DNA of 64,000 nt from Gammaproteobacteria bacterium (GTDB lineage: Bacteria; Pseudomonadota; Gammaproteobacteria; Eutrophobiales; Eutrophobiaceae): the NCBI GenBank assembly GCA_012103475.1, contig WLWS01000001.1:496001-560000 (forward strand), read 5' to 3'. Positions 18,087 to 26,657 of the stretch are shown here, one piece after another. A program made the position numbers and the translations under genes. Numbering within the stretch: the stretch's first letter is position 1; every line of letters starts with the position of its first letter. The notes beneath the pieces were generated by a model. The model was not told where the DNA came from. It searched no databases and saw only the letters and a program-made list of their open reading frames with translations.

Positions 18087-18446
18087 TCACTTTTCATCAG
18101 TCTCTTGCACTGTCCATTTCTGCACATGATTGCCAACAACATCGGACAGATAAATATTTCCTTCAGCATCGATATCAATTGCATGCAGCCAGTTTACCTG
18201 ACCGAATAGATTGCCCTGTGGTAGCGGTATTTCTTTCACAATTTCTCCGGCTTCATTAAAAATAATGACATCCTGACGCAGTGGTGTATCCGGTTCTTTG
18301 CCCGCCTCAACACCCCAGAAAAACTGATCCAGTTCCTGTGGAAAGTGTGCGTCGTGCTGATACACATCCTGTGCATTGACGTCCAGAGCAAAAACAATCC
18401 TGAAAGCGGATAGCAGTAAAACTGTCGTTAATATCAGATAACGCAT
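18087..18446 (-). CDS. Short secreted protein with one NHL-type repeat
   Basis: Only 119 residues, with a signal peptide (YLILTTVLLLSAFRIVFA) and a C-terminal stretch WLHAIDIDAEGNIYLSDVVGNHVQKW that matches one blade of an NHL beta-propeller. Full NHL proteins have six blades and several hundred residues, so this is either a remnant of a larger propeller gene or a short protein that borrows the motif. No further blade can be seen in the other frames of the following sequence to 18086. It lies 25 bases downstream of the Ddn-like gene. Confidence 0.55.
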   Translation of the reverse strand: MRYLILTTVLLLSAFRIVFALDVNAQDVYQHDAHFPQELDQFFWGVEAGKEPDTPLRQDVIIFNEAGEIVKEIPLPQGNLFGQVNWLHAIDIDAEGNIYLSDVVGNHVQKWTVQETDEK

Positions 18447-18471
18447 TGATTATAGTTTTAAGTATTAATGT

Positions 18472-18927
18472 TCAGGTTCGATTAAAAACCACTACCGGGA
18501 TCTGGCGATCCGTTGAGGCCTGGTAATCAGTGTAAGGTGCATAGTAGTCAACCATCAACTGCCAGAGTTTTTCTCTCTCATCACCCTCAGCGACACGTGC
18601 TTTCGCTGTAAAGGTCTCATTGGCTACTTTCAGCTCAACGGTCGGCTGGGATTCCATATTCAGAAACCAGGCCGGATGTGTTGGAGCACCGCCTTTGGAT
18701 GCGATCACACAATAACCATTGTCTTCAGTTGGTAGGTAGATCAAGGGTAAAATTGATTTTCTACCAGACTTTCGCCCTACGGTAGTAAGTAACAGCGTCG
18801 TCAGCATGCCTTCACCACCGCCTAACTTCGCATCCCACAAGTGACCGGCTTCGCCATCTTTCAGGTAGATCTCAACGTGATCTTTTACCCATGCCGGCAG
18901 GGAATCAGGAATTTCTATTTTACTCAT
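18472..18927 (-). CDS. Deazaflavin-dependent nitroreductase (Ddn)-family protein
   Basis: A 151-residue split-barrel protein of the PF04075 group (F420H2-dependent quinone/nitroreductases). Family features are GRKSGRKSILPLIYLP, then CVIASKGGAPTHPAWFLNM and EREKLWQLMVDYYAPYTDYQ near the C-terminus. ATG 18927 is preceded by GGAGAC at a good distance. These proteins usually bind coenzyme F420, common in actinobacteria and methanogens and rare in Gram-negatives, so cofactor use here is open. A second member lies at 58080-58529. Confidence 0.88.
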   Translation of the reverse strand: MSKIEIPDSLPAWVKDHVEIYLKDGEAGHLWDAKLGGGEGMLTTLLLTTVGRKSGRKSILPLIYLPTEDNGYCVIASKGGAPTHPAWFLNMESQPTVELKVANETFTAKARVAEGDEREKLWQLMVDYYAPYTDYQASTDRQIPVVVFNRT

Positions 18928-19079
18928 TGTATGTCTCCTTCAATTCTATCAATGCGTCTCAAACTGTAATTCTAACATGCTCTGTGAACTAACCTGGCTT
19001 ATTCCTGACCGCGGAGAGTATTCAGCCTGTGCTCTCTCTAGTAGACTGTCAAGTCAGGCACGCTCGAACTGATTGGTAT

Positions 19080-20836
19080 ATGGAATTTCTAAACGCAGTA
19101 CTTATCTTTCTCTTAGCCGCAATTATTGCAGTTCCCATTTTTAAAATTCTGGGTCTCGGCGCTGTACTTGGCTATCTGTGTGCGGGGATTGTTATCGGCC
19201 CTTTTGGTCTGAACCTTATTCATGACGTAGAACACATTCTGCATTTATCCGAACTTGGCGTTGTGTTGCTTCTTTTCATTATCGGACTCGAGCTACAACC
19301 CAGTCGTCTATGGGCATTACGCCAATCGATTTTTGTCTGGGGCAGCGTACAAATGCTGTTATCCGCCTTGTTACTTGGCGCCCTTATCAAGCTCCTGCTG
19401 GGCTTGCCACTTATGCTCGCGATGGTCATCGGTTTTACTCTGTCCCTCTCCTCAACAGCCTTTGCCCTGCAGATGCTGGCTGAGCGCGGTGAGTTAACAT
19501 ATCGCTTTGGCCGTAGTGCTTTTACCATACTCCTGTTTCAGGATATCGCCGTTGTGCCCTTGCTTGCTCTTATTCCCCTGTTGGGAGGAGGCAATGCCGA
19601 AAGTGGAGCGGGCTTCGATGCGAAAGCTTTTTTTGCCGGCCTCATCATTGTCATAACTATAATTGTAAGTGGTCGCTTTCTGCTGCAGCAATTCCTTCGC
19701 CGTGTTACCCGTAGCGGTGTGCAGGAGATAATGACCGCCTCCACCTTACTGATTGTCATTGGCATGGCGCTTATATTCGGCCACGTCGGTCTGTCCATGG
19801 CATTGGGCGCCTTTATGGCCGGCGTACTACTGGCCGAATCGGAGTTTCGCCATCAGCTTGAAGCAGACATTCAGCCTTTCAAAGGATTGCTGCTCGGTCT
19901 GTTCTTCATTGCCGTTGGTATGACAGTGAATATTTCCCTTGTTCGTGAAGTGCCTTTGCAGATCCTCCTGGCCTGCACTCTGTTGATGTCAATAAAAGCG
20001 ACGGTGCTTTTTTTCATAGGCAGGTTACAGGGCCTGAGTTCGCCCGGTCCCAGACGTCTGGCTCTGTCTATTTCTCAGGGCGGTGAGTTCGCTTTTGTTG
20101 TATTCGCAATGATCTTGTCGACGGGTCAGCTACTGCTGACCTTCTGATTGTTACCGTTACTTTATCCATGGCAATGACACCGCTATTAATTAAGGCGGAC
20201 GACTTTTTCTGCAAACGGGAACAGTCAGAGGAAATCGAATTTGACAGCGGCATGGAAGAAGGTAACCCGGTTATCATTGCCGGTTTCGGTCGTTTCGGCC
20301 AGATTACCGGTCGCCTTCTTACCGCGCTGAATATCCCGTTTACTGCAATGGAGATCAACCCTGAGCAGGTTGATTTTGTGCGCAAGTTTGGTAACAAAAT
20401 TTATTACGGCGACGCCAGCCGCCTTGATCTGCTTCGTGCCGCGCACGCGGATAAAGCGCGTATTTTCCTGCTGGCGATTGACGATGCGGAAATCTCTCTG
20501 AAAACTGCTGCCATTGTTAAACAGCATTTCCCAAACATTACTATCTATGCTCGCGCCCGCGATCGAAAACATGCCTACCAGCTTATGGATCTGGATATCA
20601 GACTAATCCGTCGTGAAACATTTGGCTCTGCCCTGGAGATGGCAGGTCTGATACTCGAAGGACTAGGCATGTCCAGGCAAAAAGCCAAACAGGCGATGAG
20701 CACCTTTCGCGAACACGATACTTCGCGCCTTCATGCACATCAGAACATGCATACTGATGATGAAAAAATGATTGCCTTGAGTAAATCCTCCAGAAAAGAA
20801 CTGGAAGAGTTATTTGAGCAGGATAAATTTGTCTAA
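19080..20836 (+). pseudogene. Kef-type K+/H+ antiporter with TrkA-N domain, split by a single-base frameshift
   Basis: Two reading frames together encode a complete KefB/KefC-like protein. The first (from ATG 19080) carries the CPA2 membrane domain with about 12 segments, including GFTLSLSSTAFALQMLAERGEL and AFMAGVLLAESEF. It stops at TGA 20145-20147 soon after FAFVVFAMILSTGQ. The frame restored one base over reads ADLLIVTVTLSMAMTPLLIK and continues through the TrkA-N/RCK domain (VIIAGFGRFGQITGRLL) to 20836. A single missing base at about 20131-20140 accounts for the break and for the total length being one base short of a multiple of three. In the family this is one polypeptide of about 585 residues, so it is an error or a recent lesion. 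Confidence 0.85.
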
Positions 20837-20870
20837 ATTATTGGGCTCTGAAAGGCATCTGGACACAGAA

Positions 20871-22028
20871 TTAATTGTCCAGACTCTTCTTTTCCGTCTT
20901 GACCCCGTCTATATATACCGCTGATGGTCGCGTTAGAGTAGATAAGTCCCGTCGGGGATCAGCGTCCAGTACCAAAAGAGTCGCTCTGGCACCAGCTACT
21001 AATCTACCAAGTCCGTCGAAGTTCCAGTAGCGAGCCGGTGTTTCGGTAACCGAACGGATGATTGCATTGGCATCAAGACCAGCCTTCTGCAATTGTTGCA
21101 ATTCTTCAAGGTTAATACCCGGTATTTCCGAGTATCCGAGATCCGTACCGTAAAGAATAGTTGTGCCGGCTTTATACAAACGACGCAGGTTTTCGATAGC
21201 TGCCGGAGCATTTTTGAAAACGGCGAGTGATGACATTACCGCACGTTCTGACCAGGCTTCTACAGTTTGCTCTGACAGAGCAACTGTCGGTGTGTGCGAT
21301 AAGACATCCGCACCTGCTTTCGCAGCACGCATTGCCGCATCATTAGTTATCGCGTGCGCCACAACACGTAGACCATGAAAATGTGCTTGCTCGACAATCA
21401 CTTTTAATTCTTCATCATTCAACACCGACTTGTTTTCTTTCATACCGGGTATGGCGCCCTGGCCAGTGGTATCTCCTACCGGCATCTTGATAACTTTCGC
21501 ACCACTGGCCACCAGAAAATCAACCGCTTTGCGAGCAGATTCGACTCCGAAGGTTTCGAGCCCGTAACCGTCGGCCCCCCAGCTCATTGTAGGATAGCCT
21601 CTTCTGGCAGTGACCATGGGACCAGACAATATTAGTGGTAACTTGCCATAATCGCCATTCAGATAATGTAACGGTGCTGACAGATCGACAGCTGCAACAA
21701 TACCGCCTTCAAGCAGTTGTTGTGGCTTATAACCAATGGCCAGATGCACATGACTGTCTATGAAGCCAGGCACAATGAACTTACCCTTCAGGTCAATTAT
21801 CTCACCTCTGTCAGCAATGGGATCTTTACTGATCTTTTCGATTTTTCCATTGCGAATGCTGATATTAATCACCCCCTTCCCGAGCAGGTGTGAGCCTTGC
21901 AATACGAAGGCTGCTTTCTCCTCACCCGGACTTGCGGCGAAAATGGATGTGGAACACCAAAAAGTCAACAGCAGGGTTAACAATACATTCTTCGTTCGAC
22001 TTATAAATTGCATCGTCGTATTCCTCAT
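20871..22028 (-). CDS. Secreted amidohydrolase-family metal hydrolase
   Basis: A 385-residue amidohydrolase-superfamily protein. It has a signal peptide (NVLLTLLLTFWCSTSIFAASP) and the metal motif PGFIDSHVHLAIG (about residue 90). Further metal ligands are VIKMPVG (in the position of the bridging carboxylated Lys), VAHAIT, SHTP and LYGTDLGY, then the C-terminal barrel's ARATLLVLDADPRRDL. These enzymes hydrolyse amides, hydantoins or dipeptides. It starts four bases inside the end of the next upstream homologue (ATGA overlap), so the two are translationally coupled. Confidence 0.86.
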   Translation of the reverse strand: MRNTTMQFISRTKNVLLTLLLTFWCSTSIFAASPGEEKAAFVLQGSHLLGKGVINISIRNGKIEKISKDPIADRGEIIDLKGKFIVPGFIDSHVHLAIGYKPQQLLEGGIVAAVDLSAPLHYLNGDYGKLPLILSGPMVTARRGYPTMSWGADGYGLETFGVESARKAVDFLVASGAKVIKMPVGDTTGQGAIPGMKENKSVLNDEELKVIVEQAHFHGLRVVAHAITNDAAMRAAKAGADVLSHTPTVALSEQTVEAWSERAVMSSLAVFKNAPAAIENLRRLYKAGTTILYGTDLGYSEIPGINLEELQQLQKAGLDANAIIRSVTETPARYWNFDGLGRLVAGARATLLVLDADPRRDLSTLTRPSAVYIDGVKTEKKSLDN

Positions 22029-23251
22029 GGTCCGTTCGAGGTCTTGATCACCTCACCACCTTTCATAACAAAAACGACATCTTCCATCACTCGAATATCA
22101 TCCAACGGGTTTCCTTCAACGGCAATGATGTCCGCCAGCATTCCCACTTTCAATTGACCACGATCCTCAACACCAAGAAGATCGGCAGCGTTCACTGTAG
22201 CTGTTTGTAATGCATGTAATGGAGTCATACCCCGACTTACCATCGCATTGAATTCCAGTCTTGCATCGGCATGAGGCATAACCCCCGCATCGGTTCCGAA
22301 AGCAATATTGAGTTTGTGTTTCAAGGCAAGCTTAAAGCTGCGTTCAATAAACGGTTTCAAAAAGTCATTTTTCTTAACCGTATCAGCTGGAGTTTCCGGA
22401 GGCAGTGGAAGATTGTTGAGATACATATTGGGTATCAGATAAGTACCACGTTTTTTCATTTCCCTGATAATCTCGACTGTCAGCATGGATCCATGCTCTA
22501 TAGATGCCACACCAGCTTTAACGGCCGCCATGATTCCTTCGCTACCATGCGCGTGAGCCAATACCCGAAGCCCGTGCCTGCTCGCTTCTTGCACAATGAC
22601 TTCAAGTTCTTCATCTGAATATTGTTGGGCACCCGGGCTATCGCCTTTCGAGAAAACACCCGCAGTCGCGCAAACCTTGATTACCTTTACACCATGTTTT
22701 GCCTGATATCGTATGGCTTTCAGAATTTCTGCTTTACCATTGGCTATTCCCTGTTTCGGACCAATTTCCATGATCCCCGGAGCGAAGCCGGTAACATCAC
22801 AATGACCGCCGGTAATAGATATGTAGTGACCAGACGGAAACATTCGTGGACCGCTCACATGACCAGCATCGATCGCCCGCATGAGAGCAACGTCCGCAAA
22901 TCCGGGAAATGTGCCAGCATCTCTTACGGTGGTAAAACCGGCTCTAAGCATATCCCCGCCAAACTTAACACCATGCAAAGCCCAATCTGCCGATGTTTCT
23001 TTTACCGGAGCAGTTGTCCAGTGATCACCATTGAAGAAATCCAGAGTTAAGTGGGTATGCATGTCCATGACACCGGGCAATAGAGTCCTGTCGCCGAGTT
23101 CAATGTAACGGGCATCGGTGGGAATGACTTCAGGATTAATTCCAACAATTACCCCGTCACTAACAAGAATCTTCGCCGGCGATTGAATCTGACCATTCGT
23201 CACATCCAGCATTCTTGTCGCCTTTATCACTTGCATATCTGCAGCGAACAC
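22025..23251 (-). CDS. Amidohydrolase-family metal hydrolase; leader apparently frameshifted
   Basis: This 408-residue protein is of the imidazolonepropionase/prolidase-like amidohydrolase type. It shows LPGVMDMHTHLTL (metal motif), VIKVCATAGVFS with the carboxylated Lys position, VLAHAHG, IEHGSML and FGTDAGVMPHAD. From the possible GTG start at 23251 it lacks a leader. Upstream, an ATG at 23307 with an AAGGGA site begins a clear signal peptide (KLSSFFIILLSFGLVS) in the frame one base off. A one-base deletion at about 23250-23258 would join them, giving 427 residues ending the leader at VFA-AD. Overlaps the downstream amidohydrolase by four bases. Confidence 0.85.
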   Translation of the reverse strand: MFAADMQVIKATRMLDVTNGQIQSPAKILVSDGVIVGINPEVIPTDARYIELGDRTLLPGVMDMHTHLTLDFFNGDHWTTAPVKETSADWALHGVKFGGDMLRAGFTTVRDAGTFPGFADVALMRAIDAGHVSGPRMFPSGHYISITGGHCDVTGFAPGIMEIGPKQGIANGKAEILKAIRYQAKHGVKVIKVCATAGVFSKGDSPGAQQYSDEELEVIVQEASRHGLRVLAHAHGSEGIMAAVKAGVASIEHGSMLTVEIIREMKKRGTYLIPNMYLNNLPLPPETPADTVKKNDFLKPFIERSFKLALKHKLNIAFGTDAGVMPHADARLEFNAMVSRGMTPLHALQTATVNAADLLGVEDRGQLKVGMLADIIAVEGNPLDDIRVMEDVVFVMKGGEVIKTSNGP

Positions 23252-23426
23252 AGACTGACAAGACCAAAAGACAGTAGAATGATGAAAAAACTAGATAATT
23301 TGTTCATTCCGAGACTTCCCTTAACAGATGAATTAGTCTGAATTATCTCGTATCTGCTGCATTCAGCCTAATCCTGCGTGAATATTATGCTAAAATCGCG
23401 CTACTAATAATTAACGAGGATTTAGC

Positions 23427-24131
23427 ATGAAATTTTTTAGAATTCTGGCAATCGTACTGCCTATTTTGCTGTCTGGCTGTGCCAGCACTGGCCAAAGCCC
23501 CAGCCAATGGGCCTGTGCCGCTGCCGGAGCTCTGATTGGTGGCGCTGGTGCCGCCGTGGCCGATGGTGACGAAGAAGCAGGGCTTGCCGGCGCTGCAGTT
23601 GGTGCCGCACTTGGCTACATTGCCTGTAACATGGCAGAAGAAAAAATGGCAATGAAGCCGAAACCGGCTCCTGAGCCTGCACCTGTCCCTAAACCTGATC
23701 CAGATACCGATGGTGATGGCGTCCTTGACAAGAATGATCGCTGCCCGGGAACAACAAAAGGTACGCCTGTCGATTCAGTTGGCTGTCCTGAAATTCCCAA
23801 CCTGAGTGGTGTAAACTTTAACAATGACAAGTCAGATCTGACTTCGACTGGTACGGATATACTCAGCCGTGCAGTATCTGTTCTGGAAAGTAACCCTCAC
23901 GTCGGAGTTAATATTGTTGGCCATACAGACAGCAAGGGTTCTGACGAATACAACCAGAGTCTGTCGGAACGACGGGCGAACACAGTCCGTTCTTACCTGA
24001 TTGAACGCGGTATCGCCAGTGGTCGTATGCGCACTGACGGCCGTGGTGAGTCAGAGCCGATTGCCGATAACTCAACGAAAGACGGACGTGCTATGAATAG
24101 ACGTGTCGATCTGACGGCGTTTCAGCTTTAA
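23427..24131 (+). CDS. OmpA-family outer-membrane lipoprotein
   Basis: A 234-residue protein with a type II leader and lipobox ILLSGCAS (Cys17). A glycine- and alanine-rich segment follows (GALIGGAGAAVADGDEEAG, the glycine-zipper type), then a Pro/Lys-rich linker, a DTDGDGVLDKNDRCPG calcium-binding-like repeat (about residue 95) and the OmpA C-terminal domain with GHTDSKGSDEYNQSLSERRA, which grips peptidoglycan. It anchors the outer membrane to the cell wall. A strong terminator follows at 24157. About 175 bases separate it from the divergent amidohydrolase gene start. Confidence 0.93.
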   Translation: MKFFRILAIVLPILLSGCASTGQSPSQWACAAAGALIGGAGAAVADGDEEAGLAGAAVGAALGYIACNMAEEKMAMKPKPAPEPAPVPKPDPDTDGDGVLDKNDRCPGTTKGTPVDSVGCPEIPNLSGVNFNNDKSDLTSTGTDILSRAVSVLESNPHVGVNIVGHTDSKGSDEYNQSLSERRANTVRSYLIERGIASGRMRTDGRGESEPIADNSTKDGRAMNRRVDLTAFQL

Positions 24132-24156
24132 GTCAGTTCAAAGCAGTATCAGCAAA

Positions 24157-24184
24157 AACGGCGCCATGAGCGCCGTTTTTTTTG
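24157..24184 (+). terminator. Rho-independent terminator after the OmpA gene
   Basis: An eight-base perfect stem AACGGCGC / GCGCCGTT (24157-24164 and 24170-24177) with a five-base loop is followed by a T run of eight (24176-24183). It is the clearest intrinsic terminator in the window and lies 26 bases after the OmpA stop codon. Confidence 0.92.
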
Positions 24185-24219
24185 TCATCCATTTCCATAA
24201 TCTTTAGCTGAGAAACCTG

Positions 24220-24663
24220 ATGAGTGAACATAAAGTGATTAAAGAACTCGCTGAATGTCTCAAAGCAAACAAACTTGTCCTGTCTATAAATGAGCGTAAT
24301 TCACATATGCGTGAGTATTCATTACAGAACATTCAGTTAAGTCAAAACAAAGCAGATGGTTCCAAAGCAATTGTCGTTCCGGTATTTGATGAATACGACG
24401 ATACGAGAATCCAGAACCCGGTATTATGGCTACACTTAATCGTTGATACCTGTGAAGGCTTTGAACAAGCTGCAAACTATGATGAATGGCGATCAAATGA
24501 AGGTTATAAAGACAGTGACTTTTTTTCATCACTCTATGCTGATTACACTGATCTTATTCCGAAAATCAGAACAATAATTGGCAGTGACATCAGGGCAATT
24601 GACTCACATCATATAGAATTTAATACTGATATTGCCCAGGCTTTACGAAACTATCAGTTATAG
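24220..24663 (+). CDS. Soluble protein, unknown
   Basis: A 147-residue, acidic protein without signal or membrane segment; I recognise no family. It has mixed alpha/beta character, with a conserved-looking SINERNSHMREYSLQNIQL strand region and an end IDSHHIEFNTDIAQALRNYQL. It begins shortly after the OmpA terminator and converges on the membrane cassette that ends at 24654, overlapping it by ten bases at the 3' ends. Its own promoter must lie in the 36 bases after the terminator. Confidence 0.55.
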   Translation: MSEHKVIKELAECLKANKLVLSINERNSHMREYSLQNIQLSQNKADGSKAIVVPVFDEYDDTRIQNPVLWLHLIVDTCEGFEQAANYDEWRSNEGYKDSDFFSSLYADYTDLIPKIRTIIGSDIRAIDSHHIEFNTDIAQALRNYQL

Positions 24664-25175
24664 AGCTTGGGTAAAAAGCGCCCAAGCAGATATAAAAAGA
24701 ACGCGAGGATTATACCGTTTCTCAAGGCAAGGAAAGCGTATGAGTTAAAATAACCTCGAGTATACAAGGGTCTGATATCTCTGCCCTCAACTTCATATTG
24801 AACGGATACGTGACCATCATCGTCTCGTAATGTTACCTCGATGGTCTGCCTGTTTTCTGACTCACGGATTACTTCATAGGAAATTGTGGTGTAATCATCA
24901 GGTTCGACCACGCCCGTTCCTTCCTTTAACAAAAAACTGGCTTGCGGATGGTTTTTTTTGTAACTGTGTAGATCTTTTAGACGTACTTTGTGGGTATTGC
25001 TTTGAGAATTTGCCAGAACAAATGAATCAATATGAGGCTCATCATCTTTTGCTATATCGCGCGTATCGAAATGCTGAATTACGGGCAAACTGACTGCGGT
25101 ACCGATAGTACAACTCACCGGAAAGAAAAAACCGGAGCAGAGAATTACAGATAGTCGTTTTACGAGGATGTTCAT
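24654..25175 (-). CDS. Signal-anchored membrane protein, unknown (four-gene cassette)
   Basis: 173 residues with an N-terminal hydrophobic segment (about 9-33), a soluble beta-rich middle (VRLKDLHSYKKNHPQAS, TISYEVIRESENRQTIEVTL) and a C-terminal membrane segment (IILAFFLYLLGRFLPKLYN). The middle, periplasmic or extracytoplasmic by topology, recalls DUF3592-like proteins, but that is only a guess. It is the last gene of a tight minus-strand set with the genes at 25183, 25728 and 26103; the gap to the previous gene is seven bases. Start is the ATG at 25175, with no strong Shine-Dalgarno. Confidence 0.6.
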   Translation of the reverse strand: MNILVKRLSVILCSGFFFPVSCTIGTAVSLPVIQHFDTRDIAKDDEPHIDSFVLANSQSNTHKVRLKDLHSYKKNHPQASFLLKEGTGVVEPDDYTTISYEVIRESENRQTIEVTLRDDDGHVSVQYEVEGRDIRPLYTRGYFNSYAFLALRNGIILAFFLYLLGRFLPKLYN

Positions 25176-25182
25176 CTACTAT

Positions 25183-25716
25183 TTAAAGTAAGGTTACTAA
25201 TCTGTCCCAGCGGCGAGTGCGCTCATTCTGGCCCGGCTCTATTAATACTTGCCTGCCTAGAAATTTTGTCATGTACTCCTCTAATTCAATTTCTGCTTCT
25301 TTATCATCAGCACTCAACACCGCAAACTTGATATTGTCGTTATCTTCATCAAAGTGTTCTATACCTCTGTGTCGACTGTTGAATACCAGACTGATATCAA
25401 GCACAACTCTTTGAATCAGATTCTCCTTCTGTTCTCTACTCAGGATAATTTCATTCTCGTCATTTATCATCACTTCCTGCTTCTTCTTTAATAGACGTTC
25501 TTCAACTATCAGATAAACGAAAGATATAAGGATAAAGACGACTAACAGGCACCACATAATAATCACCAGACTGAGCAGGTAAGTCCAGGTTTTTGCAGCA
25601 GCCGACCCGAAATTATCAATCAGAAAATTTGTAAAAAAATGTTTCAGGACAGCATTTATTACCAGTAAAGGAGCTGTCAGTGATATAAACAACCAGATCA
25701 ATCGTTCTTTGTTCAT
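25183..25716 (-). CDS. Two-segment membrane protein with cytoplasmic domain, unknown
   Basis: I use ATG 25716 because the region before it reads through the previous gene's end; then the protein has 177 residues. Two membrane segments (about residues 7-25 and 43-71) precede a charged cytoplasmic domain containing EERLLKKKQEV, NEIILSREQKENL and a C-terminal TKFLGRQVLIEPGQNERTRR. No family recognised. The charged domain resembles a signal-transducing or scaffold tail. Third in the cassette; the gap to the upstream gene end (25728) is eleven bases. Confidence 0.55.
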   Translation of the reverse strand: MNKERLIWLFISLTAPLLVINAVLKHFFTNFLIDNFGSAAAKTWTYLLSLVIIMWCLLVVFILISFVYLIVEERLLKKKQEVMINDENEIILSREQKENLIQRVVLDISLVFNSRHRGIEHFDEDNDNIKFAVLSADDKEAEIELEEYMTKFLGRQVLIEPGQNERTRRWDRLVTLL

Positions 25717-25727
25717 AAGCAGAGAAT

Positions 25728-26099
25728 CTAGAACATGACAGGGTGTGAGTGCGGGCATTGATCGCCATTCGCATGTTCGTAACCAGCGAAATCATCTTCA
25801 CTCAGGCTGAGGTTTAACAGCGTTTTTAAACTGTTACTTTCAATATTACGCCATCTGAGGTACATGTAAAAACCGTTATCAATAAGGTCATACAATAGAA
25901 AAGAATCGAACTCTTCATCGAGCAAAAGAAAATCCGGGTTTTGCTCTTCACTCACTGTTCTTCCTATTTGTCCGGATGCATCCACTTCAATGATGAAGCC
26001 CTGCAGTTCGCGTGTTTCCCCGAACAGTTTATTGCCCAACTCACCCGCTTTTTCCAGTACCTTGTACTGAAACGGATATTTCGCATTGGATTTGGGCAT
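25728..26099 (-). CDS. Small soluble protein, unknown (four-gene cassette)
   Basis: A 123-residue acidic protein lacking signal peptide and membrane segments. The start is rich in Lys, then GFIIEVDASGQIGRTVSEEQ and FDSFLLYDLIDNGFYMYLRW suggest beta-strands. The end CPHSHPVMF carries Cys, His and His close together, as in metal-binding tails. No family recognised. It starts three bases after the first cassette gene's stop (26103) and is followed at once by the next gene. Confidence 0.55.
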   Translation of the reverse strand: MPKSNAKYPFQYKVLEKAGELGNKLFGETRELQGFIIEVDASGQIGRTVSEEQNPDFLLLDEEFDSFLLYDLIDNGFYMYLRWRNIESNSLKTLLNLSLSEDDFAGYEHANGDQCPHSHPVMF

Positions 26100-26102
26100 A
26101 GC

Positions 26103-26519
26103 TCAGCCCTGTTTAGGCGCATCACGACGTTTTTCCATAACATTCGCAACACTAAGGATGATGGCGTGCAAGTATATGTAAATAGATAAAGCACTGATTG
26201 AGAGTACGTCTCTATTATCAAAAAGCTTCAGTTCGCTCATTAATACTGAATCAAGCAGGAAGCTGCCGGCCAAAGTCCAGGTTATTGCAAAAATAACTAC
26301 GATGCCGAAGTTCATGAAATCGCCGAAACACTGGATCGACAACCAGATACTTCCAGCGACTGCCATGAGACATAGCCCTGCCGCCAGCAACATATCTATG
26401 TTGGCGATTAGCGCTTTCATTGAAGGAAGCAGAAGATACAGACAGAGAGAAAACGTCGCAATTACAGGTATCAGATAAGTCTCGCCAAAACCACCCTGTT
26501 GTTCAAATTTGTCAGTCAC
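26103..26519 (-). CDS. Polytopic membrane protein, unknown (first gene of cassette)
   Basis: 138 residues with three or four membrane segments (about 15-33, 38-57, 63-86, 105-125) and a charged C-terminus (NVMEKRRDAPKQG). The start is GTG 26519; the Shine-Dalgarno is weak. It heads a compact set of four small genes reading left, none with a recognisable family, which probably form one membrane complex. The divergent gene across about 140 bases is the ADP-ribosylglycohydrolase. Confidence 0.55.
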   Translation of the reverse strand: MTDKFEQQGGFGETYLIPVIATFSLCLYLLLPSMKALIANIDMLLAAGLCLMAVAGSIWLSIQCFGDFMNFGIVVIFAITWTLAGSFLLDSVLMSELKLFDNRDVLSISALSIYIYLHAIILSVANVMEKRRDAPKQG

Positions 26520-26657
26520 GTCTGATCAGTATGATTGTTGTTGGCGAAGTCTAATTATAGGCAAACGATTACAAATGTCGACGACGGTAATTTGACGAAA
26601 CTGTAGGTGGAATACAGCTGCAAATAGATATTGTTATTTTACAGTGCTGCTTGCAGA

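Noticed and set aside
18087-18446. NHL-repeat protein as a third interrupted gene
   Set aside because: I looked for further propeller blades downstream in all three frames of that strand and saw none before the methyltransferase gene, so no break point can be shown.
20145-20147. TGA in the Kef antiporter as a selenocysteine codon
   Set aside because: The sequence after it in the same frame is not homologous and soon stops; the family continuation is in another frame, so this is a one-base shift.
20871-23251. Two adjacent amidohydrolases as a tandem duplication
   Set aside because: They share the fold and metal motifs but differ too much in sequence by eye to suggest a recent duplication; they belong to different subgroups.
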